Of a stretch of DNA of 64,000 nt, positions 1-8,848 are shown piece by piece. How positions within the stretch are numbered: position 1 is the first letter of the stretch; each line of letters opens with the position of its first letter. The DNA comes from an uncultured Saprospiraceae bacterium (GTDB taxonomy: Bacteria; Bacteroidota; Bacteroidia; Chitinophagales; Saprospiraceae): the NCBI GenBank assembly GCA_937951685.1, contig CALFBG010000241.1, positions 1-64,000 on the forward strand. Reading direction: 5' to 3'. The notes beneath the pieces are model-generated. The model was not told the origin of the DNA. It made no database searches and saw nothing but the letters and a program-made list of their open reading frames with translations. Both the position numbers and the translations under genes were made by a program.

Positions 1-1
1 T

Positions 2-3000
2 TGTGTTAGTGGAGCTGGACTGGCAAGAGGATACCTTTTCCGCGAAGCACTCTCCGCCGAGAAATTTATTGCACATCCAACCATCGAGGGCGGGAGAATC
101 TATCGTACGGGCGACCGAGGGAAATGGTTGCCAGACGGTAATGTCGCTTTCTTGGGAAGAATTGATAATCAAGTAAAAATTAGAGGACATCGAATAGAAC
201 TAGGAGAAGTAGAAACAATCTTACAACAAGCACCAACGGTAGGGCAGTGCATCGTCATCGCTCCCAAAGATAAGAATGGAAGTAAGCGTTTGGTCGCTTA
301 TATTGTTGCTGAAGGTGATTTTGACAAATCAGCGATTCTGGATTTTATGAAAACCAAGTTGCCGGATTATATGATCCCAACGGTGATGATGGAATTGCCA
401 GAGTTCCCTCGAACAGCTAATGATAAAGTAGATAAAACGGCATTGCCAGATCCAGAAGAAACAGCGTTGTCGAGCCAAGTATTCCTTGCACCACGTACCG
501 AAACGGAAGAAGCCTTAGTTGCCATTTGGATGAAATTATTAGATGTAGAAAAAGTAGGGGTACAGGATAATTTCTTTGAATTGGGTGGAGACTCTATTGT
601 CACGATTCAAGTAGTGAGTCGGATGAAACGTTTAGGTTATCAGTTACAACCAAAAGATGTATTTGAACATCAAACCATTGAAACGTTAGCGCTTGCGATT
701 ACAGGACAAATTAATACCATCGAGGCAGAACAAGGACGCTTAGAAGGTTCTCTTAGCTTATTACCCATCCAACAATGGTACTTTGAGCTAGACTATGCGA
801 ACTATTCTTATTTCAATCAATCCTTAATGTTTGATGCACCAAAGGAGATTCCTGCTTCTCATTTGCGACAAGCAATGGAAGCAATCATTGCACAACATGA
901 TGCTTTACGATTGATTTATACACAAGGTGAAAATGGCAAATGGTCACAAGCATACGGGGAACAAGACTTAGCTTTTGAAATGGAAGATTTGTCTAGTATT
1001 GCGGATGCTACTGAATTAACTGCAAAGATCACGGCACTTTGTGAGCAACACCAATCTTCTTTAGCAATTGAAGCGGGTCAATTGTTGAAAGTGATTTTCT
1101 TCAAAACACCAGCCTTCGAAGAAAATAATCGGGTGTTAATTGCGGTTCACCACTTAGGAATCGACGGTGTTTCTTGGCGAATTGTTTCGGATGATTTAGA
1201 ATTGGCTTTATCTAAATTGGCTGAAGGAGAAGCGATTGATTTTGGTCCTAAAAGTAGTTCTTACCGACAATGGGTAAGTGCCCTAGAAGCTTATTCGACG
1301 AATCCTCGGATTACCGATCAACAAGCTTACTGGAAAGAAACGATTGGAAAATACGTAGCCTTGCCGGTGGACAAGAAAGCCAAAGCAGGGAAGACCTCGG
1401 TAATGAAAGACTTTGAAACGTATACGATTAGTTTAAATAAAGCAATGACCAAAGTTTTGTTGCAAGATGTCAACAATGCTTATCGAACCGAAATCAATGA
1501 TATTCTCTTAAGTGCACTTGGAAAAACAATTCAGACTTGGTCTAATGTTGGGCAAATCGTTGTCGGGATGGAAGGTCACGGTCGAGAAGAACTGTTCCCT
1601 CATTTAGATACGAGTAACACGGTGGGCTGGTTTACCAATGCTTATCCTTTTGCACTCGAAGTGGAAGATGAAATCGAAAATGGTGATTTAATTAAATCCG
1701 TCAAAGAACAATTGCGCGCGATTCCAGAAAAAGGAATGGGCTACGGTTTATTGCGATATTTACATCCAGAAGAAGCCGTCCGAACTAGTTTGAATGGCGC
1801 ACAGTGGGATGTCTTATTCAATTACCTCGGTCAAGTGGATAGTATTGTAAATTCCGAAACTGGATTTAAAGAATCAACGGAGGATACGGGACAAGGTTCT
1901 GGCGCTGACTTTCCGGTCGCGGTTAAGTTATTGGTCAATTCTTTTATTGTAGAAGGGAAGTTGAGCATTTCTTGGGCGTACGACAAAAAATTATATTACA
2001 AGAAAACCATCAAGGAAATTGCGAAGCAATACGTTACTACTTTATCCGATTTGATCAATCATTGTGCGCAAAAAGAAACAGTAGAACTTGCCGCTTTCGA
2101 TTATGGATTAGCACCAGAGGTCAGTTACCGAGCATTAGATCAATTTTTAAATACAGTAGAGGCGAATGGTGGATTACGTAAAGATTTGATTAGTGCCATT
2201 TACCGATTAAGTCCAATGCAAGAAGGAATGTTATTCCATCATTTGTACGATCGAAGTTCGAGTGCTTATACGGAGCAATTAACCTTTGACTTGCCAGAAG
2301 GACTTAACGTAGCCGTTTTCAAACAGTCGTGGAAATATATTTTGCAGCAGCACAGCATTTTACGCAGTGCCTTTTTCTTCAACGAATTGAATGTACCGGT
2401 ACAATGTGTTTATAAAGAAGTTGAATTACCTTTTGAAATCGTAGACTATTCGAATGATCCCGCAGCGGAGCAAGCCTTGAAATTTGAGGAACTCGTAGCC
2501 GCAGATCAGAAAAAAGGGTTTGACTTTAACTGTGCGCCATTACTGCGACTTACTTTGGTAAAAGTAGGAGCAGATGCGTATCGCATGGTATGGACGAATC
2601 ATCATATCTTGATGGATGGTTGGTCAATGCCTGTATTAGTAGAAGAAATGCTAGCAGTGTACGAAGCTTACCTGACCGGAACGGAACCCGCTGCAAAGCC
2701 TGTCGATCAATTTGAAGATTACATTCAGTACATTCAAGCGAAAGATAAGTACGACGAACGTGCATTCTGGAGAAACTACATGGCAGGTTTTGAGGAGCCA
2801 TCCCTATTGCCTTTCGTCGGAAATGCAAAAAATAGAAACCAAGGAGGCGATAATACGAAAGATCTCCGACTTGTTTTTGATGAAGCACTCACGGAAAAAG
2901 CAGTACACTTCGCCCAGACGAATCGGATTACGATTAATACGATCGTTCAAGGTATTTGGTCTTTATTGTTGTCTAAATATTCTGGAAAAGAGCATACTAC

Positions 3001-5365
3001 TTTTGGCGTTACCGTTTCTGGTCGACCTTCTGATTTAGCCGGTGCAGAAAGTAAAGTTGGCTTGTACATTAATGCGCTTCCATTACACGCGGTGACAAAG
3101 CCAACGGAGAATATTGTAAAATGGTTACAACAGATTCAAGAAGGGCATACTCACGCACGAGAATATCAGTACACACCCTTGAATAACATTCAACAATGGA
3201 ACGGTATTCAAGGAGACTTTTTCGATTGTCTATTGTCTTTTGAGAATTATCCATTGGGAGATGTAGTTGAAGAAGAGTGGAGTTTGAAAATCACAAATTC
3301 AGAAATCAAAGAACAAACGAATTACCTGCTAACTATTTTTGGTGGATTGGGTAAGGAGTTGACGATTACTTTTAATTATAATGCAGATTTATTAAATCAA
3401 GCTTACGTCGAATTGATGAAAGGTCATTTTGCCGAAGTATTACATCAAATTATTAATACTGAAAAAACAAAAATATCAGAAATTGAGCTCATTACGGAGT
3501 CAGAACGTTTAGCCTTAACGCAAGGTTTCAACGATACCGAACAGCCTTATCCAAATACGCAATCCCTAGCCTCGTTGTTTGAAGCACAAGTGGAAAAAAC
3601 ACCGAATCAAGTGGCATTGATGTACGAAGGAGAGGAAATGAGTTATAAGGACTTGAATACGAAGGCCAATCAGTTGGCGCATTTCCTCCGTCGAAGAGGC
3701 GTGCAGCAGGGAGATTTCGTAGGGCTTTGTGTTGATCGTTCCTTTGCCATGATTATCAGTATTTTAGGAATTATTAAATCTGGCGGTGTTTATCAACCAA
3801 TTGGTGCAGATTATCCCGAAGAAAGAATTAAATATTTGTTGGAGAATTCAGCGGCCTCCGTGGTCATCTGCAACGAGGAACATCAGGCCGTTTTTGCAGA
3901 ACTTCCTCAGCTAACTACGGTGGTTATCGAAGCGCAAACGCAATTCGCTGAAGAAGCTTCCCACAATCTTTCGCTCGACTTCGACAGCGACGCTTTACTA
4001 TACGTAATGTATACTTCTGGGTCTACTGGAACGCCGAAAGGAGTAACGATTACGCACCAAGCAGTAGCACGTCTAATTTTCAACGAAAGTTTTAATTTCC
4101 TTGATGAGAAAAGTGTTTTGTATCAGTATGCGCCGGTTGCCTTTGATGCATCCACGTTTGAAATTTGGGGCGCTCTATTGAAAGGAGGGAAACTAATTGT
4201 GAGTTCTCCCGAAGTAAAGCCTCTAGAAACCATTGCGGAAGAAATCAAAGCTAATGGAGTTAATATATTGTGGTTGACAGCAGGTCTATTCCACCTTGCA
4301 GTGGATAATTGCTTAGCTCTTTTTGCTGAGCTGGAATACATGTTATCGGGTGGCGATAGTATTCACTTGGATAAGGTAGAAAAGTTGCTACAAGCACATC
4401 CAACGCTAAGTTTTATCAATGGATACGGACCAACAGAATCTACCACATTTGCAACGATTCATCGGGTAAATGCAGTGGAAGAGCTGGTACACGAGCGCAA
4501 TCTTATTGGGAAACCAATTGGGAACACTAAAGCTTACGTTTTAGCGGTCGATACAACGGATCTAGTATCTGTAGGCTGTACGGGCGAATTATGTTTAGCA
4601 GGACCAGGGCTTTCCGTAGGATATTTAGGAGATGGGGAATTAACCAATAAAAAATTCATTGCGAACCCTTACGGAGAAGGAGATTTTAATAAATTATACC
4701 GCACCGGAGACATTGTTAAATGGTTGCCAGATGGTACGATAGAATATCTGGGGAGAAAGGATTTACAAGTGAAAGTTAGAGGATATCGGATTGAGTTAGG
4801 AGAGATTGAAGCCAAGTTGCAAGAGTCGAATTTGGTCGCCAATAGTGTAGTTGTAGCTACGCCGGACAGCACGGGCACAAAACGGCTGATTGCTTATCTT
4901 ATTCCGAATGAGGAGTACACCAAGAAAGCATTACAAGAGTACTTGAAATCTACCTTGCCGGATTATATGATGCCTTCGATATTGATTGAATTGGAACATT
5001 TCCCACTAAACACAAACGGAAAAGTGGACAAAAAAGCTTTGCCACAGCCAGATGTTACCGTTTTACTCACTAGCGAATATATTGCCCCAAGAGATGAAAC
5101 GGAAATCCAATTAGCTAAAATCTGGTCGGAGTTGTTAAGCTTAGACAAAGTAGGTATACTCGATAATTTCTTTGAAATCGGAGGACATTCTTTACTCGCA
5201 ACGAGAATGGCAACTCAAATTCGGAAAGAGTTTAGTTTTGAAATGCCCATTAAGTTACTTTTTGAATATACCACGATTGAAGACTTAGCAAAGTATATTC
5301 GAGTGATGACAACGGAAGAAGAAGAAAATGAAGACGAAGAAGCATTTGAGTTTTTAGACTTATAA
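2..5365 (+). CDS. NRPS, 3' part (A-T-E-C-A-T), 5' end cut by window
   Basis: The frame is open from base 2, so the first in-frame start-like codon (TTG at 128) is internal: the residues before it already form adenylation motifs (YRTGD, then GRIDNQVKIRGHRIELGE). Order by base: A-domain tail to about 435; carrier with LGGDSI near 585; epimerization domain about 750-2090 (HHLGIDG near 1150, GHGRE, NYLGQ); DCL-type condensation domain about 2190-3480 (LSPMQEGMLFHH, HHILMDGW); complete A domain about 3560-5040 (YTSGSTG near 4010, YGPTE); carrier LGGDSI-type counterpart here is IGGHSL near 5180; then an acidic tail ending EAFEFLDL. The tail resembles the short linear motif that TubC_N-type docking domains bind. 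The A code read by eye is DAFWMSGTFK, close to valine codes (DAFWIGGTFK). The first residue handled here would be epimerized to D. No thioesterase follows, so the chain must pass to another protein. Family certain; substrate tentative. Confidence 0.96.
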   Translation, partial: CVSGAGLARGYLFREALSAEKFIAHPTIEGGRIYRTGDRGKWLPDGNVAFLGRIDNQVKIRGHRIELGEVETILQQAPTVGQCIVIAPKDKNGSKRLVAYIVAEGDFDKSAILDFMKTKLPDYMIPTVMMELPEFPRTANDKVDKTALPDPEETALSSQVFLAPRTETEEALVAIWMKLLDVEKVGVQDNFFELGGDSIVTIQVVSRMKRLGYQLQPKDVFEHQTIETLALAITGQINTIEAEQGRLEGSLSLLPIQQWYFELDYANYSYFNQSLMFDAPKEIPASHLRQAMEAIIAQHDALRLIYTQGENGKWSQAYGEQDLAFEMEDLSSIADATELTAKITALCEQHQSSLAIEAGQLLKVIFFKTPAFEENNRVLIAVHHLGIDGVSWRIVSDDLELALSKLAEGEAIDFGPKSSSYRQWVSALEAYSTNPRITDQQAYWKETIGKYVALPVDKKAKAGKTSVMKDFETYTISLNKAMTKVLLQDVNNAYRTEINDILLSALGKTIQTWSNVGQIVVGMEGHGREELFPHLDTSNTVGWFTNAYPFALEVEDEIENGDLIKSVKEQLRAIPEKGMGYGLLRYLHPEEAVRTSLNGAQWDVLFNYLGQVDSIVNSETGFKESTEDTGQGSGADFPVAVKLLVNSFIVEGKLSISWAYDKKLYYKKTIKEIAKQYVTTLSDLINHCAQKETVELAAFDYGLAPEVSYRALDQFLNTVEANGGLRKDLISAIYRLSPMQEGMLFHHLYDRSSSAYTEQLTFDLPEGLNVAVFKQSWKYILQQHSILRSAFFFNELNVPVQCVYKEVELPFEIVDYSNDPAAEQALKFEELVAADQKKGFDFNCAPLLRLTLVKVGADAYRMVWTNHHILMDGWSMPVLVEEMLAVYEAYLTGTEPAAKPVDQFEDYIQYIQAKDKYDERAFWRNYMAGFEEPSLLPFVGNAKNRNQGGDNTKDLRLVFDEALTEKAVHFAQTNRITINTIVQGIWSLLLSKYSGKEHTTFGVTVSGRPSDLAGAESKVGLYINALPLHAVTKPTENIVKWLQQIQEGHTHAREYQYTPLNNIQQWNGIQGDFFDCLLSFENYPLGDVVEEEWSLKITNSEIKEQTNYLLTIFGGLGKELTITFNYNADLLNQAYVELMKGHFAEVLHQIINTEKTKISEIELITESERLALTQGFNDTEQPYPNTQSLASLFEAQVEKTPNQVALMYEGEEMSYKDLNTKANQLAHFLRRRGVQQGDFVGLCVDRSFAMIISILGIIKSGGVYQPIGADYPEERIKYLLENSAASVVICNEEHQAVFAELPQLTTVVIEAQTQFAEEASHNLSLDFDSDALLYVMYTSGSTGTPKGVTITHQAVARLIFNESFNFLDEKSVLYQYAPVAFDASTFEIWGALLKGGKLIVSSPEVKPLETIAEEIKANGVNILWLTAGLFHLAVDNCLALFAELEYMLSGGDSIHLDKVEKLLQAHPTLSFINGYGPTESTTFATIHRVNAVEELVHERNLIGKPIGNTKAYVLAVDTTDLVSVGCTGELCLAGPGLSVGYLGDGELTNKKFIANPYGEGDFNKLYRTGDIVKWLPDGTIEYLGRKDLQVKVRGYRIELGEIEAKLQESNLVANSVVVATPDSTGTKRLIAYLIPNEEYTKKALQEYLKSTLPDYMMPSILIELEHFPLNTNGKVDKKALPQPDVTVLLTSEYIAPRDETEIQLAKIWSELLSLDKVGILDNFFEIGGHSLLATRMATQIRKEFSFEMPIKLLFEYTTIEDLAKYIRVMTTEEEENEDEEAFEFLDL

Positions 5366-5402
5366 ATGAAATCTTCAAATCACTTCCTACGATACAAATA
5401 CT

Positions 5403-5434
5403 AAGACAATTTAATAATCATATTATTTTGTCTT
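5403..5434 (+). terminator. Stem-loop just after the first NRPS gene
   Basis: Arms AAGACAA (5403-5409) and TTGTCTT (5428-5434) pair perfectly. An inner pair AATAAT (5413-5418)/ATTATT (5422-5427) follows, with three unpaired T on the left side. The hairpin starts 38 bases after the stop codon. No T-run follows directly, so it may act in 3'-end protection rather than intrinsic termination. A second, weaker candidate lies downstream: GCCT (5470-5473)/AGGC (5503-5506) followed by seven T. Confidence 0.35.
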
Positions 5435-5916
5435 GGTAAGTTGTAAGTTACTCAGACAAAATTGTGCGTGCCTTGATATTGAAGAGGTTTGGTATTCATC
5501 CTAGGCTTTTTTTGACTAATCGTAAGACTATTGAGCTCGCTTTATAAGCTAATAGCCATTACGAAAAAGGAGTGGGAAAGGAAGCGTTAATTTGTAATAT
5601 TTTAGTCCTGCCAGCTGCTTGGAAAAGGGGAAGGATTAAGCATTATTTCGAAAACTAGTCCGCATTTTTTGGGCTACGTTAAAGCGTTTTTTTTTTACTA
5701 AAAAACTTACTTTAGACTGACATTTTTTTTTGAAAAAGATAATTATGAAAGCATCTAGCTATCATAATCTTGATATTACCTCTTTGGGATGATAGGAAGT
5801 GACTAGTAGTAAAAGAGATTGTAATACGAAAATGATAAAAAAGTACTATTGCATATCTAGTTAAAAAGCTAAATATTAGGGTATAATTTGAGCTAGATGC
5901 GAATTTAAGCTAATGG

Positions 5917-5947
5917 TTAGGTATACGCACGTTTAGGTATAAATACC
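5917..5947. promoter_or_regulatory. Possible operator: direct repeat plus palindrome
   Basis: TTAGGTATA occurs at 5917-5925 and again at 5933-5941, 16 bases apart. The second copy runs into the palindrome GGTAT-AA-ATACC (5936-5947). Paired short sites of this type upstream of a gene are typical of dimeric regulator binding, but no regulator is encoded in the window and no matching site was found elsewhere in it. The distance to the likely start codon at 6123 is about 175 bases. Confidence 0.3.
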
Positions 5948-6060
5948 ATGATCTTAAACGACATTTTTCCCACCAAAAAAATGTTTTAAATACAGAAACG
6001 TAGAAGTAATTTTACGATAGAGATGTTATCTCTCACATAACTTAACAAAGAGATAAACAA

Positions 6061-6088
6061 ATTAATTAATCAGTGCCTATTAATTAAT
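6061..6088. repeat. Twin ATTAATTAAT palindromes at the oxidoreductase leader
   Basis: Two identical 10-base palindromes, ATTAATTAAT, sit at 6061-6070 and 6079-6088, 18 bases apart start to start. The second overlaps the ATG at 6087, the most upstream possible start of the oxidoreductase. This favours the ATG at 6123 as the real start and makes the pair a candidate operator or leader element. Confidence 0.35.
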
Positions 6089-6122
6089 GATAAAAAAATA
6101 TAAAAAAATTAAAAACTCAATC

Positions 6123-7706
6123 ATGAATACATTGGATTATTTAGTCATTGGAGCCGGTCCTGCGGGCTTACAATTAGCTTATTTTCTTGAAGAAAAATCA
6201 GATTCTAATTATGTGGTACTGGAAAGAGCAGAAAATGCAGGAAGCTTTTTTGAAAAATATCCAAGACGCCGCAAGTTGATTTCCATCAATAAAGTTTTTA
6301 TTGGATCTGATGATCCAGAATTAAAAATGCGCTGGGATTGGAATTCCTTAATCTCCGATGATACGACGATGAGAATGGGTAAATATTCTCATGATTATTT
6401 CCCTTCTGCGGATTATTTGGTAGAATACTTGAAGGATTTCGCGAAGCAATTTAAACTTAAAATCAATTATAAATCTGAAGTTGTTTCCATCAATAAGAAA
6501 GATGGCCTTTTCATCGTGAAAACGGCTACAGGAGATACTTATCAGGCAAAAGTAGTGGTTGTCGGTACAGGTACTTTTAAACCGAATACCCCTGACGTTC
6601 CCGGGATCGAGCATTGTGAGAACTACATTGATTATTCTGTTATAAAGAGTAAGTATAACGACAAGCGAGTACTGATCTTAGGAAAAGGTAACTCTGGTTT
6701 CGAAACGGCTGATGAATTAATCGGATCGGCTGCTTTGATTCACATTGCAAGTCCAAGTCCAATAAAATTTGCTTGGCAAACGCATTTCGTAGGACATTTA
6801 CGTGCCCTCAATAATAACTTTTTAGATACGTATCAACTTAAATCTCAGAATGCTGTACTCGATGCTACGGTGAAGAAAGTTGAAAAAAGAGATGGTAAAT
6901 TATATGTAACCTTCAATTACTCGCATGCCAACGATGAAGTTGAAGAAATTATGTACGATCACATCATCGTAGCAACGGGTTTCCGGTTTGACGACTCTAT
7001 TTTTGGAGAAGAGTGCAAACCTGCCTTGGCCATTAATAATCGTTTCCCTGACCAAACGAGTGGGTGGCAGTCTACCAATGTCGATGACTTGTATTTCATC
7101 GGAGCACTTACGCAGATGAGAGACTGGAAAAAACAAACTTCTGCGTTTATCCACGGATTCCGATATAATGCTGCTTGTCTTTTCAAAATGCTTCAGCTTA
7201 AGTACAATCAGGTAGAATTGCCAAGTAAACCCATCGAATGTAGCGTGGATGGATTTGCTCAACATTTAACGGAGCACATCAATCGAACTTCTGCACTTTG
7301 GCAACAATTTGGGTTCTTATGCGATATGTTGACGGTAAACCCTGATACGATGGAAGCCAAATACTACGAAATGCTATCCGTCGATTTTATCCACGAAACA
7401 GATATGTGGGATCAGGAGCATCAATTCTTATTAACTTTGGAGTATGGTCACATCGATATATCCGAAAATGTATTTTCTTTAGAACGGATCCCAGAGGCAG
7501 ATAAAGGAAAAGAAAGTAAATTTTTGCATCCAATCATTAGACACTACTACAAAGGAGAATTACTTTCAGAACATCACATGATCGAAGATTTGGAAACGAA
7601 TTGGACCAATGACAAAATGCATATTCAGCCAATGAAGCAATTCTTACAGGACGCTTTTAATGATATCAAAAAAATGAAAAAAAACATGGTGGAAAAAGTA
7701 ATGTAA
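6123..7706 (+). CDS. FAD/NAD(P)-binding oxidoreductase, FOXRED2-like
   Basis: A flavoprotein of 527 residues from the ATG at 6123. It begins MNTLDYLVIGAGPAG, so the FAD-binding GxGxxG follows the start directly, as is usual. An in-frame ATG at 6087 would add 12 lysine-rich residues but lies in a repeated palindrome, so I prefer 6123. A second Rossmann motif, GKGNSGFETAD, near base 6680 should bind NAD(P)H, and VATGF near 6970 matches the flavin-containing monooxygenase ATG motif. The block around YPRRRKLISINK and RWDWNSL resembles FOXRED2-type proteins. These features suggest an NADPH-dependent flavin monooxygenase or oxidoreductase, perhaps tailoring an amino acid or the finished peptide; the substrate cannot be read. 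It is flanked by long non-coding DNA and has its own terminator, so it is probably transcribed separately from the synthetase genes. Confidence 0.88.
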   Translation: MNTLDYLVIGAGPAGLQLAYFLEEKSDSNYVVLERAENAGSFFEKYPRRRKLISINKVFIGSDDPELKMRWDWNSLISDDTTMRMGKYSHDYFPSADYLVEYLKDFAKQFKLKINYKSEVVSINKKDGLFIVKTATGDTYQAKVVVVGTGTFKPNTPDVPGIEHCENYIDYSVIKSKYNDKRVLILGKGNSGFETADELIGSAALIHIASPSPIKFAWQTHFVGHLRALNNNFLDTYQLKSQNAVLDATVKKVEKRDGKLYVTFNYSHANDEVEEIMYDHIIVATGFRFDDSIFGEECKPALAINNRFPDQTSGWQSTNVDDLYFIGALTQMRDWKKQTSAFIHGFRYNAACLFKMLQLKYNQVELPSKPIECSVDGFAQHLTEHINRTSALWQQFGFLCDMLTVNPDTMEAKYYEMLSVDFIHETDMWDQEHQFLLTLEYGHIDISENVFSLERIPEADKGKESKFLHPIIRHYYKGELLSEHHMIEDLETNWTNDKMHIQPMKQFLQDAFNDIKKMKKNMVEKVM

Positions 7707-7772
7707 TTCTACTTACTTAACTTACGATGTATTTAGTACTTAATGTACTAGTATAAAATACTTTAATATGAC

Positions 7773-7829
7773 GCCTTCTTTACTTTGATCTTCTGGTTTT
7801 TACAGAATCAAGTAAAGAAGGCTTTTTTT
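7773..7829 (+). terminator. Strong rho-independent terminator
   Basis: Perfect 13-base arms GCCTTCTTTACTT (7773-7785) and AAGTAAAGAAGGC (7810-7822) are followed by seven T (7823-7829). The stem can extend inward through TGA/TCA and TTCTG/CAGAA with a two-base bulge. It lies 67 bases after the oxidoreductase stop and should end that transcript. Confidence 0.9.
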
Positions 7830-8848
7830 GCTAAATACTTACTTCCAGCCTAAGTACTACGCTACGTACGATCTTGCTTTCTCTCGCGTATCGCCGCCGC
7901 CGATCCTCAATAAAATAAATTCCCTCCAACTTAAAAATGATAACTTCCTACTATTGGTAAATTAATGATCTTAATATATATTTACCACCATCAACGAATA
8001 TAAGTACTAAGACAAAATCGAAAGACGATTAGATTGTATTAGATTTTGAGCAGTATTGAGGCACGAAAACCACGCTAAGCTTTAGCTTAGGAGGGCTTTG
8101 AGTAAGGAAGAGACTGTTTAAAAGATGATGCTAGTAATAAGTGATTTAATTAGCATTGGTATTTACTAATAGAAGTTGTTTTTTAATTCTAAATGCAGTT
8201 GAGAAAGGCTTTGCCTTCACGCAAGTAAGCAGCGTTTTTTGTTCAAACCTCAACATTCATAATGTAAATCATATTTAGTATAAACGTTACGCTACTCATT
8301 CAGTACATCATAAAAACTTATTTCTGCTAAGAAACGTTAATGTGCGCTGTACTTACGAAATAGAATTCCATTTAATAAATTATAAACTCCAGTAAAAGGT
8401 AAAACGTCATAAAAGTTTTGACTTTTCTGGGGATAGTAGATCTTGTATTGGTACTTAATCTAGGGTTTGTAAAAGAATCATCTAGGTGAATACCATTTAA
8501 AGGCTAAGTATTAGGGTGCTTGTTTGTGAAGATAAATTTTGCACAAGAAAACCCTTAATAGAAAAAACTGAAGTACTCGTTTTTAAGGTTTAGTGGTAGA
8601 TCTTAAGTTCTATCTCAAAGCAACTTCAAAGTATCATTTCAAAACTTTACTTCATTTTATTCGAGTACTTAACACACCGTGTATTTAGTAAACGGTAAAC
8701 TGAGGCTATATTCAATTTTGAATTAGAGGGAAAATAATTCAAGGAAATGGAAGTAGTCTTATAGAAATTGATTTTGTTTTTATTGGTTTTGCGTAATAAA
8801 AACAAACGCTGTATTTAGTCTATTTTTGAACTAATTAGCCATACTACG
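7830..8848. other. About 1 kb of non-coding AT-rich DNA before the giant NRPS gene
   Basis: No convincing open reading frame, RNA gene or mobile element is visible. A short GC-richer patch lies near 7850-7910. A small hairpin CTAAGC/GCTTAG sits at 8075-8090. TGTATTTAGT occurs at 7728-7737, 8680-8689 and 8810-8819, and AGTACT/GTACTT words are frequent. TATTTTTG at 8821-8828 fits the Bacteroidota -7 consensus TAnnTTTG, but no -33 TTTG lies at the usual 19-21 base spacing, so it is only a weak promoter candidate. Confidence 0.65.
8773..8806 (+). promoter_or_regulatory. Hairpin in the leader of the giant NRPS gene
   Basis: Perfect 12-base inverted repeat TTTGTTTTTATT (8773-8784) and AATAAAAACAAA (8795-8806) around a 10-base loop, ending 42 bases before the ATG at 8849. 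No T-run follows, so it is not a standard terminator. It could be an operator, or an mRNA structure if transcription starts upstream. Confidence 0.45.

Larger units (their letters stand above)
5366..6122. other. AT-rich non-coding interval before the oxidoreductase gene
   Basis: I see no credible gene on either strand here. The region holds the hairpin at 5403-5434, long T-runs near 5507, 5690 and 5726, and a run of short symmetric elements nearer the oxidoreductase gene: TTAGGTATA twice (5917-5925, 5933-5941), GGTATAAATACC (5936-5947), AGAGAT-GTT-ATCTCT (6019-6033), and ATTAATTAAT twice (6061-6070, 6079-6088). An 11-base word TACTAAGACAA (5399-5409) recurs after the oxidoreductase gene at 8005-8015. 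Confidence 0.7.

Noticed and set aside
128-130. TTG as the start of the first NRPS gene
   Set aside because: The frame is open upstream to base 2 and encodes adenylation motif YRTGD, so the gene begins before the window.
6087-6089. ATG at 6087 as the oxidoreductase start
   Set aside because: It lies within a duplicated ATTAATTAAT palindrome and adds a Lys-rich stretch before the FAD-binding strand; ATG at 6123 fits the family better, though 6087 cannot be excluded.
6900-7265. 121-codon reading frame on the - strand within the oxidoreductase gene
   Set aside because: It is a shadow of the oxidoreductase frame, which carries the FAD and NAD(P) motifs.
7850-7910. GC-richer patch as a gene remnant or RNA gene
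   Set aside because: Too short, no cloverleaf or conserved RNA pattern, and no protein similarity visible in any frame.
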